This document shows positions 40,241 to 49,040 of a DNA stretch of 64,000 nucleotides, in pieces. The position numbers were made by a program, and so were the translations under genes. Source of the DNA: Mesorhizobium huakuii (GTDB taxonomy: Bacteria; Pseudomonadota; Alphaproteobacteria; Rhizobiales; Rhizobiaceae). Under the pieces are notes generated by a model. That model was not told the origin of the DNA. It ran no database searches and saw only the letters and a program-made list of their open reading frames with translations. The stretch is taken from positions 372,001 to 436,000 of the forward strand of contig NZ_CP050299.1 of assembly GCF_014189455.1 (NCBI RefSeq), written 5' to 3'. Position 1 is the stretch's first letter; every line of letters starts with the position of its first letter.

Positions 40241-40517
40241 GACGACATGCCGGCAAGGTCACCTTCCGTATCCCGATGTTTGCGGAATCCCCGATCGGTC
40301 CGTGGCGGCCTCCTTGCTCAGGTGGGCTGAAGGGTTGGAGTGCAAGTACTTGCAGTAGCCCAGTGAAGCAGCAGATTGAGGTGATCACGTCGGTCATCCG
40401 GCGCCTGGAATTATCGTGGCCGAGACCTCTGCGCTGCGCGAGTTCGCGGCGAGGAAGCTGCCACGAACCGAGACTTCTGGCGCGGCGATGCTGCAGCATT
40501 TGAAAAGAGCATAATAA

Positions 40518-41255
40518 ATGTTGGAACTGACTGGCCGCAAGGCGCTCGTCACCGGCGCATCCGGGGGCATCGGCGAGGCGATCGCCAGGGTGCTGCATGC
40601 GCAAGGCGCCGTCGTCGGCCTGCACGGCACCCGCGTCGAGAAGCTGGAGACGCTGGCCGCCGAGCTTGGCGACCGGGTCAAGCTGTTTCCGGCCAACCTG
40701 TCGAACCGCGACGAGGTCAAGGCGCTCGGCCAGAAGGCGGAGGCCGATCTCGAAGGTGTCGACATCCTGGTCAACAACGCCGGCATCACCAAGGACGGCC
40801 TGTTCGTGCGCATGTCTGACGCCGACTGGGACACCGTGCTCGAAGTCAATCTGACCGCCGTGTTCAGGCTGACGCGCGAACTCACCCATCCAATGATGCG
40901 CCGCCGCCACGGCCGCATCATCAACATCACCTCGGTGGTCGGCGTCACCGGCAATCCCGGCCAGACCAACTACTGCGCCTCCAAGGCCGGCATGATCGGT
41001 TTTTCCAAGTCGCTGGCGCAGGAGATCGCCACCCGCAACATCACCGTCAACTGCGTCGCTCCGGGCTTCATCGAATCGGCGATGACCGGCAAGCTCAACG
41101 ACAAGCAGAAGGAGGCGATTATGGCGGCGATCCCGACGCGCCGCATGGGCACCAGCGCTGAAGTCGCGTCCGCCGTTGCCTATCTCGCCTCCAACGAAGC
41201 CGGCTACGTCACCGGCCAGACCATCCATGTGAATGGCGGCATGGCGATGATCTGA
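40518..41255 (+). CDS. nodG: NodG, FabG-like 3-oxoacyl-ACP reductase
   Basis: This 245-residue short-chain dehydrogenase has the NAD(P) motif 'VTGASGGIGEAIAR', 'VNNAGITKDGLFVRM', the catalytic Ser region 'INITSVVGVTGNPGQ' and YCASKAG (Tyr/Lys). It reduces 3-oxoacyl-ACP in fatty acid elongation. It lies 277 bp after nodE on the same strand, matching nodFEG clusters. Its composition is more GC-rich than nodA/nodB, closer to a chromosomal fabG, so it may be a recruited housekeeping copy. Confidence 0.9.
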   Translation: MLELTGRKALVTGASGGIGEAIARVLHAQGAVVGLHGTRVEKLETLAAELGDRVKLFPANLSNRDEVKALGQKAEADLEGVDILVNNAGITKDGLFVRMSDADWDTVLEVNLTAVFRLTRELTHPMMRRRHGRIINITSVVGVTGNPGQTNYCASKAGMIGFSKSLAQEIATRNITVNCVAPGFIESAMTGKLNDKQKEAIMAAIPTRRMGTSAEVASAVAYLASNEAGYVTGQTIHVNGGMAMI

Positions 41256-41520
41256 GCACGGGCTGACCGGAGCTTACCTGTTCCAAAACGCCCTTGCGTC
41301 ACGGTCCGCGACCTGCGCAACCAGCTATCTGCCACGAAGATCTGGGATTCATCCAGCATCACCGAAGGGGCAGCAATATGCGTGATTTCAGATAGCCCAG
41401 CAGAGCGGCGTGATCGCCCTTGGCCGTCGGCCGCCCTGATGGCCAAGAGCCGCAGGTAGTGGCGGCCGAGATTACGCGGGAGATGGGCCACCGTGCGGGT
41501 AGGCATCACGCGAGAGGTCT
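41256..41520 (+). other. Intergenic region after nodG, nothing recognised
   Basis: No gene, terminator or repeat is convincing here. The sequence leads into the second nodD relic. Confidence 0.4.
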
Positions 41521-42108
41521 CCACTCTAACGAACTTAGGGGGCGAGTGCTTCCGCACGCGGTATTAGAATACGTTCGCGGCTGTTCATGGCAATATTTCA
41601 TCGCGGAAAGAATCGTGCAGCCCCGCGACGACATGGCCGGTTGGCTTAGAGCATTTTGATGGAAGCATACCCACGAGCGTTTGCGAGGTAGTTTGCGCAT
41701 TCGGTGGATGTGGTTTTATGGATGAGCTGGCCCATCTCCACCCCTCGCGCCTGAGAAACTGCCAAACCGCATTACGGGACACTAAGATACCGCGTGCGGC
41801 CAGCTTCTGCCGATGCAGCGTCAGATTCGAGGTCTGCTCGATCCGCTCGATGATGATGAACGCCCGATGCTCCAGAACGCTGTGGCGATGGCCACCCCAG
41901 GCCGAGCGCTACCCGTAGCTCGATAGCGCTGGACCACACAAAGCGACGCCAAAGCGCGCCGCAAGCTGGCGGGCTAGTCCCGAAGATTGTTCGAAAGGGC
42001 TCGTGTCATCCGATGCTTCGGCTTGCCGCGGCAGTGAGGCCGCGCCCGGCGAGCGCGCGTCGTGCACCACGAGGAGATTTACATCGAGCCGTTTGAAAAC
42101 GCATGTCA
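41520..42108 (-). pseudogene. nodD: nodD relic 2, interrupted by an IS630 scrap
   Basis: At about 41950-42105 (minus) the start 'CVFKRLDVNLLVVHDARSPG' is a degenerate NodD N-terminus. At about 41525-41630 a further piece parallels nodD relic 1 (the '[14 protein letters not shown]' region). The two are separated by IS-derived sequence. With relic 1 it forms half of a duplicated nodD-nod box segment. Confidence 0.7.
41640..41945 (-). mobile_element. IS630-family remnant with internal deletion
   Basis: The minus strand contains 'VSRNAVWQFLRREG' (an N-terminal-domain motif of IS630 transposases) close to a tail resembling 'ECANYLANARGYASIK', the usual C-terminus; the catalytic core is missing. 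The outer sequence TAGAGCATTTTGATGG resembles the end of the IS630 element at 18198. It splits nodD relic 2. Confidence 0.5.
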
Positions 42109-42113
42109 TCAGC

Positions 42114-42163
42114 TATCCAAAGCGTGGATGCATCTGATCGAAACAAACGATTTTACCGATTTT
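42114..42163 (+). promoter_or_regulatory. nod box 2 (nodBCIJ-nodH-nodPQ)
   Basis: ATCCAAAGCGTGGATGC, then ATCGAAACAAACGATTTTAC and CGATT, is nearly identical to nod box 1. It lies about 330 bp upstream of nodB and should drive the long nodB operon. Confidence 0.93.
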
Positions 42164-42379
42164 GCAGAACGTCGCATAGGGAGAATTCAAGGAAGTCCTA
42201 AAGGAACGTTGTCGATGTTTGCCTTAGCTCCGAGGAGCACTTTCGGCTCCGAGGAGCATTTTCTGGTGTACGCCTTCCGGCATACGCCCAACATCAATCA
42301 AGTCGCATGTCGATTGCGGCTTGGTTCTTCGGTGACCCGTGCAAGGTCCATCGCGTCGACACGACGCGACAACCTCTCC

Positions 42380-42493
42380 ATTCCATCCGACACGGTTTGG
42401 CAGGCGATGCCGAACCATGTTGCGCCAATTCGATGCTCGATGGGCGAGTGGCCGCCCGGCACCCTGATCGATCGGAGCGTTCCAAACCTATGA
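42380..42493 (+). pseudogene. nodA: nodA relic upstream of nodB
   Basis: Downstream of nod box 2, a stretch equal to an internal piece of nodA (TTTGGCAGGCGATGCCGAAC, compare the 'TVRQAMRNH' region) is joined directly to the nodA 3' end. There '[18 protein letters not shown]' parallels '[18 protein letters not shown]' of the intact nodA. The stop overlaps the nodB ATG (ATGA). Most of nodA is deleted. Confidence 0.9.
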
Positions 42494-43146
42494 AAAATGT
42501 GGACTACATGTGCGAAGTGCCCAGTGACTGCGCTGACGGCACTCAAGATCGCAGCGTCTATTTGACGTTTGACGACGGGCCCAATCCAGTTTGCACACCG
42601 CAGATCCTCGATTTGTTGGCGCAACATCGGGTGGCGGCGACGTTCTTCGTCATCGGTGCCCACGCAGCAGACCAGCCGGAACTCATCCGACGAATGATTG
42701 CAGAAGGGCACGAGGTAGCCAATCACACGATGACTCATCCGGACCTGTCCAGATGCGAACCCGGCGAAGTCGAACGTGAAATAGTCGAGGCAAGCAACGC
42801 CATCAGGATGGCGTGTCCCGAGGCCACGGTGCGGCGCATGCGCGCGCCGTATGGGGTCTGGACCGAGGACGTGCTCACTACGTCGGCGCGCGCTGGATTG
42901 GCATGCGTCCATTGGTCAGTTGACCCGCGAGACTGGGCTCGCCCTGGCGTCGACGCGATTGTCGATGAGGTGCTCACCGGTGTTGGGCCGGGCGCAATTG
43001 TGCTCTTGCACGACGGGTGGCCCGAGGAGTTGAAATCGGCCACCTACGCCAGTCTGCGTGACCAGACTGTCACGGCGCTATCCATCCTGATTCCAGCGCT
43101 GCATCACCGCGGTTTTGTAATCCGCCCGCTCCCTCAACATCACTGA
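42490..43146 (+). CDS. nodB: NodB, chitooligosaccharide deacetylase
   Basis: This 218-residue carbohydrate esterase family 4 enzyme removes the acetyl group from the non-reducing end of the NodC product. Metal-binding motifs are present: 'VYLTFDDGPNPVCTP' (Asp-Asp) and 'EVANHTMTHPDLSR' (HxxxH). 'RMRAPYGVWTEDVL' and 'GAIVLLHDGWPEE' complete the active site. The ATG overlaps the stop of the nodA relic. Confidence 0.98.
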   Translation: MKNVDYMCEVPSDCADGTQDRSVYLTFDDGPNPVCTPQILDLLAQHRVAATFFVIGAHAADQPELIRRMIAEGHEVANHTMTHPDLSRCEPGEVEREIVEASNAIRMACPEATVRRMRAPYGVWTEDVLTTSARAGLACVHWSVDPRDWARPGVDAIVDEVLTGVGPGAIVLLHDGWPEELKSATYASLRDQTVTALSILIPALHHRGFVIRPLPQHH

Positions 43147-43160
43147 ACATACGAGATCCC

Positions 43161-44513
43161 ATGGACCTGCTTACCACGACCAGTACTGTCGCCGTCGCGT
43201 GCTATGCACTGCTCTCGACTGTTTATAAGGGCATGCAGGCGGTTTATTCCCTGCCGCCAACCGTTGCACCGGCGTCGGAAGACCTGGTCGGCTCCGACCT
43301 CTGGCCGAGCGTGGATGTCATCATCCCCTGCTACAACGAAGGCCCGCTTACGCTCTCGGCGTGCCTAGATTCCATTGCAAACCAGGAATACGCCGGAAAG
43401 CTACGTGTCTACGTGGTTGATGACGGTTCTGGAAATCGCGACGCCGTCATTCCCATTCACGACAATTACGCCGGCGACCCGCGATTCGACTTCATTCTGC
43501 TCCCAGAGAATGTCGGCAAGCGCAAAGCGCAGATCGCCGCGATACGTCGCTCATCTGGAGATTTGGTGCTCAACGTCGACTCGGACACGACACTTGCGTC
43601 CGACGTCATCAGGAAGCTTGCACGGAAGATGCAGGATCCAGCAATCGGCGCTGCCATGGGCCAGTTGACGGCAAGCAACCGGAGCGACACTTGGCTGACC
43701 CGATTGATCGATATGGAGTACTGGCTGGCCTGCAACGAGGAGAGGGCGGCGCAAGCCCGCTTCGGTGCCGTCATGTGCTGTTGCGGCCCCTGTGCTATGT
43801 ACCGCCGATCTTCGCTGCTTTCGCTGCTAGACCAGTACGAGACGCAGATGTTTCGGGGCAAGCCAAGCGACTTCGGTGAGGATCGCCATCTTACGATCCT
43901 CATGCTGGAGGCAGGCTTTCGAACCGAGTACGTTCCGGACGCTATTGCTGTAACGGTGGTTCCCGATAGGTTAGGACCTTATCTGCGCCAACAACTGCGC
44001 TGGGCACGGAGCACTTTCCGGGACACGCTGCTTGCGCTGCGCCTGTTGCCCGGCCTCGATCGCTATCTTACATTGGACGTCGTCGGACAGAATCTTGGCC
44101 CGCTACTTCTTGCCCTGTCTGTAATAGCCGGGATTGCGCAGTTTGCACTGACAGCCACGCTGCCGTGGCCGACAATCCTCGTTATTGCAGCAATGACCAT
44201 CATTCGGTGCACCGTGACAGCATGTCGAGCTCGGCAAGCTCGATTTATCGGCTTTTCACTGCACACTTTTATCAACATCTTTCTGTTACTCCCCTTGAAA
44301 GCCTATGCTTTGTGCACCTTGAGCAATAGTGATTGGCTTTCACGCAAGACTGCCACCCTGCCCAACGCCGACAAAAAGCAGATCATCGTCGCAAACCCGA
44401 TTGCCGGAGTTGGTACAGGCAGTTCGGGAAGTGCTGAGGCAATTCGAAGAACGGATCTTCCGCGCGATTCTTCAAAGTTGGTGAACGCGGACAGCGTTTG
44501 CAGCGCTGAGTGA
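43161..44513 (+). CDS. nodC: NodC, chitin oligosaccharide synthase
   Basis: This 450-residue family 2 membrane glycosyltransferase makes the N-acetylglucosamine backbone. An N-terminal membrane segment is followed by 'VDVIIPCYNEGPLTLSACLD', 'VVDDGSGN' (residue ~86), 'LVLNVDSDTT' (~139), 'GEDRHLT' (~239) and the processivity motif QQLRWAR (~277). C-terminal membrane helices occupy ~310-386. It starts 14 bp after nodB. Confidence 0.98.
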   Translation: MDLLTTTSTVAVACYALLSTVYKGMQAVYSLPPTVAPASEDLVGSDLWPSVDVIIPCYNEGPLTLSACLDSIANQEYAGKLRVYVVDDGSGNRDAVIPIHDNYAGDPRFDFILLPENVGKRKAQIAAIRRSSGDLVLNVDSDTTLASDVIRKLARKMQDPAIGAAMGQLTASNRSDTWLTRLIDMEYWLACNEERAAQARFGAVMCCCGPCAMYRRSSLLSLLDQYETQMFRGKPSDFGEDRHLTILMLEAGFRTEYVPDAIAVTVVPDRLGPYLRQQLRWARSTFRDTLLALRLLPGLDRYLTLDVVGQNLGPLLLALSVIAGIAQFALTATLPWPTILVIAAMTIIRCTVTACRARQARFIGFSLHTFINIFLLLPLKAYALCTLSNSDWLSRKTATLPNADKKQIIVANPIAGVGTGSSGSAEAIRRTDLPRDSSKLVNADSVCSAE

Positions 44514-44744
44514 TCGAGTGCGTTGGCTGGATGGACACGTTGTGAGCTTGGGCAACATCCATCAATTGTCAGCACGGCGATCGATTGCATCTCGACGCTA
44601 ATCCGTCCGGTGAGAGCGACACACGCTTGCTTCGGCTGTGACTATCCAAAGGGGCCGTCACTATGCGATGGCCGGTTCTGCCAAGAAATATTCGCAAGTA
44701 AGCTACCGGGCCGGCTGATGGCCTCTTAAGACTGAGATAGACAC

Positions 44745-45659
44745 ATGTCCAAAGTAGCAATCGACCTTGCCGGCGTGAAGAAGTCCTTCGGCGACAAGCT
44801 TGTTGTGAACGGGCTGTCGTTCACCGTTGCGTCGGGAGAGTGCTTCGGTTTGCTGGGGCCGAACGGTGCGGGCAAGAGCACGATTGCGCGTATGCTCCTT
44901 GGCATGACAGTGCCTGATGCGGGCAAGATCACGGTTCTTGGAGAGCCAGTGGGTGCGCGGAGTCGCTTGGCACGCAAGAGCATCGGCGTGGTTCCGCAGT
45001 TCGACAACCTTGACCAGGAATTCACCGTACGAGAGAACCTGTTGGTGTTCGGGCGCTACTTCGGCATGAGCACACGCAAGATCAAAGAGGTCATCCCGTC
45101 GCTCCTCGAGTTCGCCCGTCTTGAGAGCAAGGCGGATGCACGTGTCGGCGAACTATCTGGCGGCATGAAACGGCGTTTGACACTGGCACGTGCGCTGATC
45201 AACGACCCCCAGCTACTCGTGATGGACGAGCCGACGACCGGCCTCGACCCGCACGCGCGACACCTGATTTGGGAGCGTCTGCGTTTCCTGCTGGGGCGCG
45301 GTAAGACGATCATTTTGACTACCCATTTTATGGAAGAGGCCGAGCGTTTATGCGATCGGCTGTGCGTTCTGGAGCATGGACGCAAACTCGCCGAAGGCAG
45401 CCCTCATGCCCTGATTGAGGAACACATCGGGTGCCAGGTGATCGAGATCTTCGGCGGGAATCCCCAGGAGTTGGTTTCGCTGATCAGGCCATACGTGCAG
45501 CGCGTCGAGGTGAGCGGCGAGACGCTCTTTTGCTATACGGCCGATCCGGAGCAGGTTCGCGTACAACTGCGCGGGCGCGCGGGTCTGCGCCTTCTGGAGC
45601 GTCCACCCAGTCTGGAGGACGTTTTCTTGCGGCTGACCGGACGCGAGATGGAGAAGTGA
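44745..45659 (+). CDS. nodI: NodI, ATP-binding subunit of the Nod factor exporter
   Basis: This 304-residue ABC ATPase exports Nod factors with NodJ. Walker [17 protein letters not shown], the signature [15 protein letters not shown], Walker [21 protein letters not shown] and the H-loop '[20 protein letters not shown]' are all intact. It lies 231 bp after nodC, an unusually wide gap in which I recognise nothing, and 3 bp before nodJ. Confidence 0.97.
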   Translation: MSKVAIDLAGVKKSFGDKLVVNGLSFTVASGECFGLLGPNGAGKSTIARMLLGMTVPDAGKITVLGEPVGARSRLARKSIGVVPQFDNLDQEFTVRENLLVFGRYFGMSTRKIKEVIPSLLEFARLESKADARVGELSGGMKRRLTLARALINDPQLLVMDEPTTGLDPHARHLIWERLRFLLGRGKTIILTTHFMEEAERLCDRLCVLEHGRKLAEGSPHALIEEHIGCQVIEIFGGNPQELVSLIRPYVQRVEVSGETLFCYTADPEQVRVQLRGRAGLRLLERPPSLEDVFLRLTGREMEK

Positions 45660-45662
45660 ACG

Positions 45663-46451
45663 ATGGGTAAAGGGTTTTCGGCGGCTCTACCCGCCAACGC
45701 TTGGAACTGGATTGCGGTATGGCGCCGCAACTATCTGGCATGGACGAAGGTCGCGCTCGCGTCGATTCTCGGTAACCTCGCCGATCCTATGATCTACCTG
45801 TTCGGACTCGGCACTGGTCTCGGAATGATGGTAGGTCGCGTTGAAGACGCGTCGTACCCTGCTTTTTTGGCAGCCGGCATGGTCGCGACAAGTGCGATGA
45901 CCGCGTCCACCTTCGAAACAATTTATGCGACTTTCCCTCGCATGAACGAACAGCGGACCTGGGAAGCGATCCTGCACACACAACTTACCCTCGGCGACAT
46001 CGTTCTCGGTGAGTTGGTGTGGGCAACCACAAGGGCCTTTCTGGCCGGCACGGCAATTGCGATGGTGGCCGTCATAGCGGGCTACTCAGCATGGTCGTCC
46101 GTCCTCTATGTGCTACCAGTCATCGCTCTCACTGGGTTGGCCTTTGCGAGCCTGGCGATGATCGTAACCGCGCTTGCGCCCAGTTACCACTACTTCATAT
46201 TCTACCAGACGCTCTTCCTCACACCCATGTTGTTCCTGTCCGGCGCTGTCTTCCCGGTCACTCAACTGCCAAGCACCTTTCAGCACATAGCGGGCATCTT
46301 ACCGCTGGCGCATTCGATCGACCTGATTCGTCCGGGCATGCTTGATCGCCCGGCTGGGGACATCGCCCTGCACATTGGTGCGCTTTGCATATACGCGGTA
46401 GTGCCGTTCTTCCTCTCGATGGTGCTGCTTCGCCGGCGCCTGCTGCGTTGA
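45663..46451 (+). CDS. nodJ: NodJ, membrane subunit of the Nod factor exporter
   Basis: This 262-residue ABC-2 permease has about six membrane helices. '[20 protein letters not shown]', '[14 protein letters not shown]', '[20 protein letters not shown]' and '[20 protein letters not shown]' are typical of NodJ. It begins directly after nodI. Confidence 0.97.
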
Positions 46452-46740
46452 TGCTACTTACGAATACAAGAAGGAGAACGAGAGTCGGCATCGCGAACGG
46501 CTACAGCCGCGAACGTGCTTGGCCCAGCGACTGTGAGTTGGGGACAGCAGAACACACAAGCTGAGGCGCACACGCGACTGGACGCAGCCTTGCACGCCGG
46601 TCTGCGATACCAGAACCTCATGGCGCGATCCGGCTGCATGAGCGCGGATTGCATCCGTCCGCGTCTCAAGAGATCACATCCAGTATTCTTGTCCTGGGCG
46701 CCCTGAACCGTCGAAACTATCATCAGCTGGAACACACACC

Positions 46741-47487
46741 ATGACCCACATTTCACCGACACCTGAGCCTTTTGCCATCCTTGCTATGCCAAGGACCGGG
46801 ACACACTACCTGGAAGTATTGCTAAACGAGCATCCGAACATATTGAGTAACGGTGAGTTGCTCAACGAGTACGACACCAACTGGCCCGATAAGGATCGCT
46901 TGCTGCTCGGCGATCGCGAGCTCCTAGAGCTTGCTTACGTGCGCTGTCCCACTTGGAGCGACAAGACGGTGACGCATGTTGGCTGCAAGGTCAACGAACC
47001 TCAGTTTCACGATCATCCGGGCTTTTTTGCGGAACTGGCCCGTTGGCCAGGACTCAAGGTCATCCTCGTGGTCCGGAGAAACATACTGGAATCGCTAAGG
47101 TCGCTCGTGCAGGCACGGCAAAGCGGCCAATGGCTGAAGTTCAGTTCGGACAAGGATGGGGCTCCGCCACCACGGGTCAGATTGCCAATCGACAACTGCG
47201 AGGCGTACTTCAAAACCGCCGACGCTTTCTACGCTCGAGTTGCGCACGCCTTCGCGCCGTCCAACGTGCTGGTAATCGAATATGAGAGCCTTCTTCAAGA
47301 ACCCGCCGCATGTTTGGGAGCGGTTTGGGATTTCTTGGGGGTTCCGGGGCTTCAGCTTTCCGGTCGCGCCATCCTTCAGCGCCAGGAAGCGCGACCGCTC
47401 GACGAAACGGTAGAGAACTTCGACGAGTTGCGGCTTCACTTCGCAGACGGACCTTATGCGAGGTTCTTTGACGTCGCTGCCGTGTGA
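46741..47487 (+). CDS. nodH: NodH, Nod factor sulfotransferase
   Basis: This 248-residue protein transfers sulfate from PAPS to the 6-O position of the reducing-end sugar of Nod factors. The 5'-phosphosulfate-binding motif AMPRTGTHYLEVLL is at the N-terminus and the 3'-phosphate region 'KVILVVRRNILESLRSLVQA' lies near residue 105-125. The length is normal. It is in line with nodBCIJ (289 bp after nodJ, a gap with no recognisable gene) and upstream of nodPQ, which makes its co-substrate. Confidence 0.95.
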   Translation: MTHISPTPEPFAILAMPRTGTHYLEVLLNEHPNILSNGELLNEYDTNWPDKDRLLLGDRELLELAYVRCPTWSDKTVTHVGCKVNEPQFHDHPGFFAELARWPGLKVILVVRRNILESLRSLVQARQSGQWLKFSSDKDGAPPPRVRLPIDNCEAYFKTADAFYARVAHAFAPSNVLVIEYESLLQEPAACLGAVWDFLGVPGLQLSGRAILQRQEARPLDETVENFDELRLHFADGPYARFFDVAAV

Positions 47488-47697
47488 CTGGCCTTCGCAG
47501 CCAGTAGCGGGCTTGCTCCACGACGGGGCTGCCACTTGGCCGCGATTGGCATCAACTAAGGGCGTTCTTGTTGCAGACTTGCCAAGAAGGGCATGACCGC
47601 CAACGTACTTCCTCCCCGACCTGATCGACAGGCAGGATCAAGAACGTTCCCACCATCAATGACCAAATCAGGTCGGTTTTGACGTCCCCTGGAGCGA

Positions 47698-47937
47698 TTG
47701 CGCATGTTCATTCCTGTTCCCGAGACCCACGGCAGATCCATAGCCAAGGCTGTCAGCTGGCGCATCACAGGCAGTATCGATACGTTCGCGCTGAGCTGGC
47801 TCATAACTGGAAACGTCGTTTCCGCGGGATCGATCGCCAGTGCTGAAGTTATTACAAAAATCGTGCTGTACTATCTCCACGAACGGGCATGGTCGTTCAT
47901 TCCGTTTGGCCGGCGCATGATATTGCCGGCTGATTGA
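47698..47937 (+). CDS. Small membrane protein, DUF2061-like, between nodH and nodP
   Basis: This 79-residue protein has 'HGRSIAKAVSWRITGSIDTF' followed by 'ALSWLITGNVVSAGSIASAE' and 'HERAWSFIPFGRR', the pattern of DUF2061 membrane proteins, which in several bacteria sit beside sulfate-activation genes. Two hydrophobic segments are predicted. Its place directly before nodPQ suggests it came along with them. Its function is unknown. Confidence 0.75.
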   Translation: MRMFIPVPETHGRSIAKAVSWRITGSIDTFALSWLITGNVVSAGSIASAEVITKIVLYYLHERAWSFIPFGRRMILPAD

Positions 47938-48132
47938 ACAGCACACCATTGGGGCAATCTCTCGGATGTCTCAGATCGTCGCGATGACGAAAGCTGTGAT
48001 CATATGGTTTCAGCAAGCGTCGAACGTCCGGCGCACATTCGCGCTTGCAAGGGCCCGCTTCGGGGATGACTGGCAGCTCTGCCCGGGGCGGTGCTTTACG
48101 CGCCGTCAAAGGCTGGATTGGAAAGTGCCGAC

Positions 48133-49038
48133 ATGAATGTTCCTTTGACGCACCTGCAACGGCTTGAGGCCGAGTCCATCCATATCTTCCGCGAGGTTGC
48201 AGCCGCTTTTGCCAAGCCGGTCATGCTCTATTCGGTCGGCAAGGACTCCTCCGTGCTGATGCATCTGGCGATGAAGGCGTTTTATCCCGCCAAGCCGCCA
48301 TTCCCCTTCCTTCATGTCGACACGACGTGGAAATTCCGCGAGATGATCGCCTTTCGCGATCAGATGGCGCAGAAACTCGGCTTCGATCTGCTCGTTCATG
48401 TCAACGAAGATGGCGTGCGCGACAACATCAATCCGTTCGATCACGGTTCCAACACGCACACCCATGTGATGAAGACCGTGGCGCTGCGCCAGGCGCTCGA
48501 CAAATACGGTTTCGATGCCGCCTTTGGCGGGGCCCGTCGCGACGAGGAGAAATCGCGCGCCAAAGAGCGCATATTCTCCTTCCGCAACGCGCAGCATGTG
48601 TGGGACCCGAAGAACCAACGGCCCGAGATGTGGAAGATATTCAACACCCGCATCGCATCGGGTGAATCGATCCGCGTCTTTCCGTTGTCGAATTGGACCG
48701 AGCTCGACATCTGGCAGTACATTCTGCAGGAAAACATCCCGATCGTGCCGCTCTATTTCGCCAAGCAACGGCCCGTCGTCGAGCGCGACGGCATGTTGAT
48801 CCTGCGGGATGACGAGCGCATGAAACTGCGCCCCGGCGAGACTGTGGAGGACCGCCTTGTGCGGTTCCGCACGCTCGGCTGCTATCCGCTGACCGGCGCC
48901 ATCGAATCGGATGCCGACACGCTGGAAGCCATCGTCGGCGAAATGCTGACCGCGCGCACCTCCGAGCGGCAGGGTCGCCTGATCGACCGCGATGAAGCCG
49001 GCTCGATGGAAAAGAAGAAGCGCGAGGGGTATTTCTGA
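48133..49038 (+). CDS. nodP: NodP, sulfate adenylyltransferase small subunit
   Basis: This 301-residue CysD-type ATP-PPi hydrolase-fold protein forms ATP sulfurylase with NodQ, giving adenosine 5'-phosphosulfate. Features: '[20 protein letters not shown]' (PP-loop), '[20 protein letters not shown]', '[20 protein letters not shown]' and '[20 protein letters not shown]'-like C-terminal text. The ATG at 48133 ([17 protein letters not shown]) is chosen over an upstream GTG. nodQ follows after 2 bp. Confidence 0.95.
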   Translation: MNVPLTHLQRLEAESIHIFREVAAAFAKPVMLYSVGKDSSVLMHLAMKAFYPAKPPFPFLHVDTTWKFREMIAFRDQMAQKLGFDLLVHVNEDGVRDNINPFDHGSNTHTHVMKTVALRQALDKYGFDAAFGGARRDEEKSRAKERIFSFRNAQHVWDPKNQRPEMWKIFNTRIASGESIRVFPLSNWTELDIWQYILQENIPIVPLYFAKQRPVVERDGMLILRDDERMKLRPGETVEDRLVRFRTLGCYPLTGAIESDADTLEAIVGEMLTARTSERQGRLIDRDEAGSMEKKKREGYF

Positions 49039-49040
49039 CC

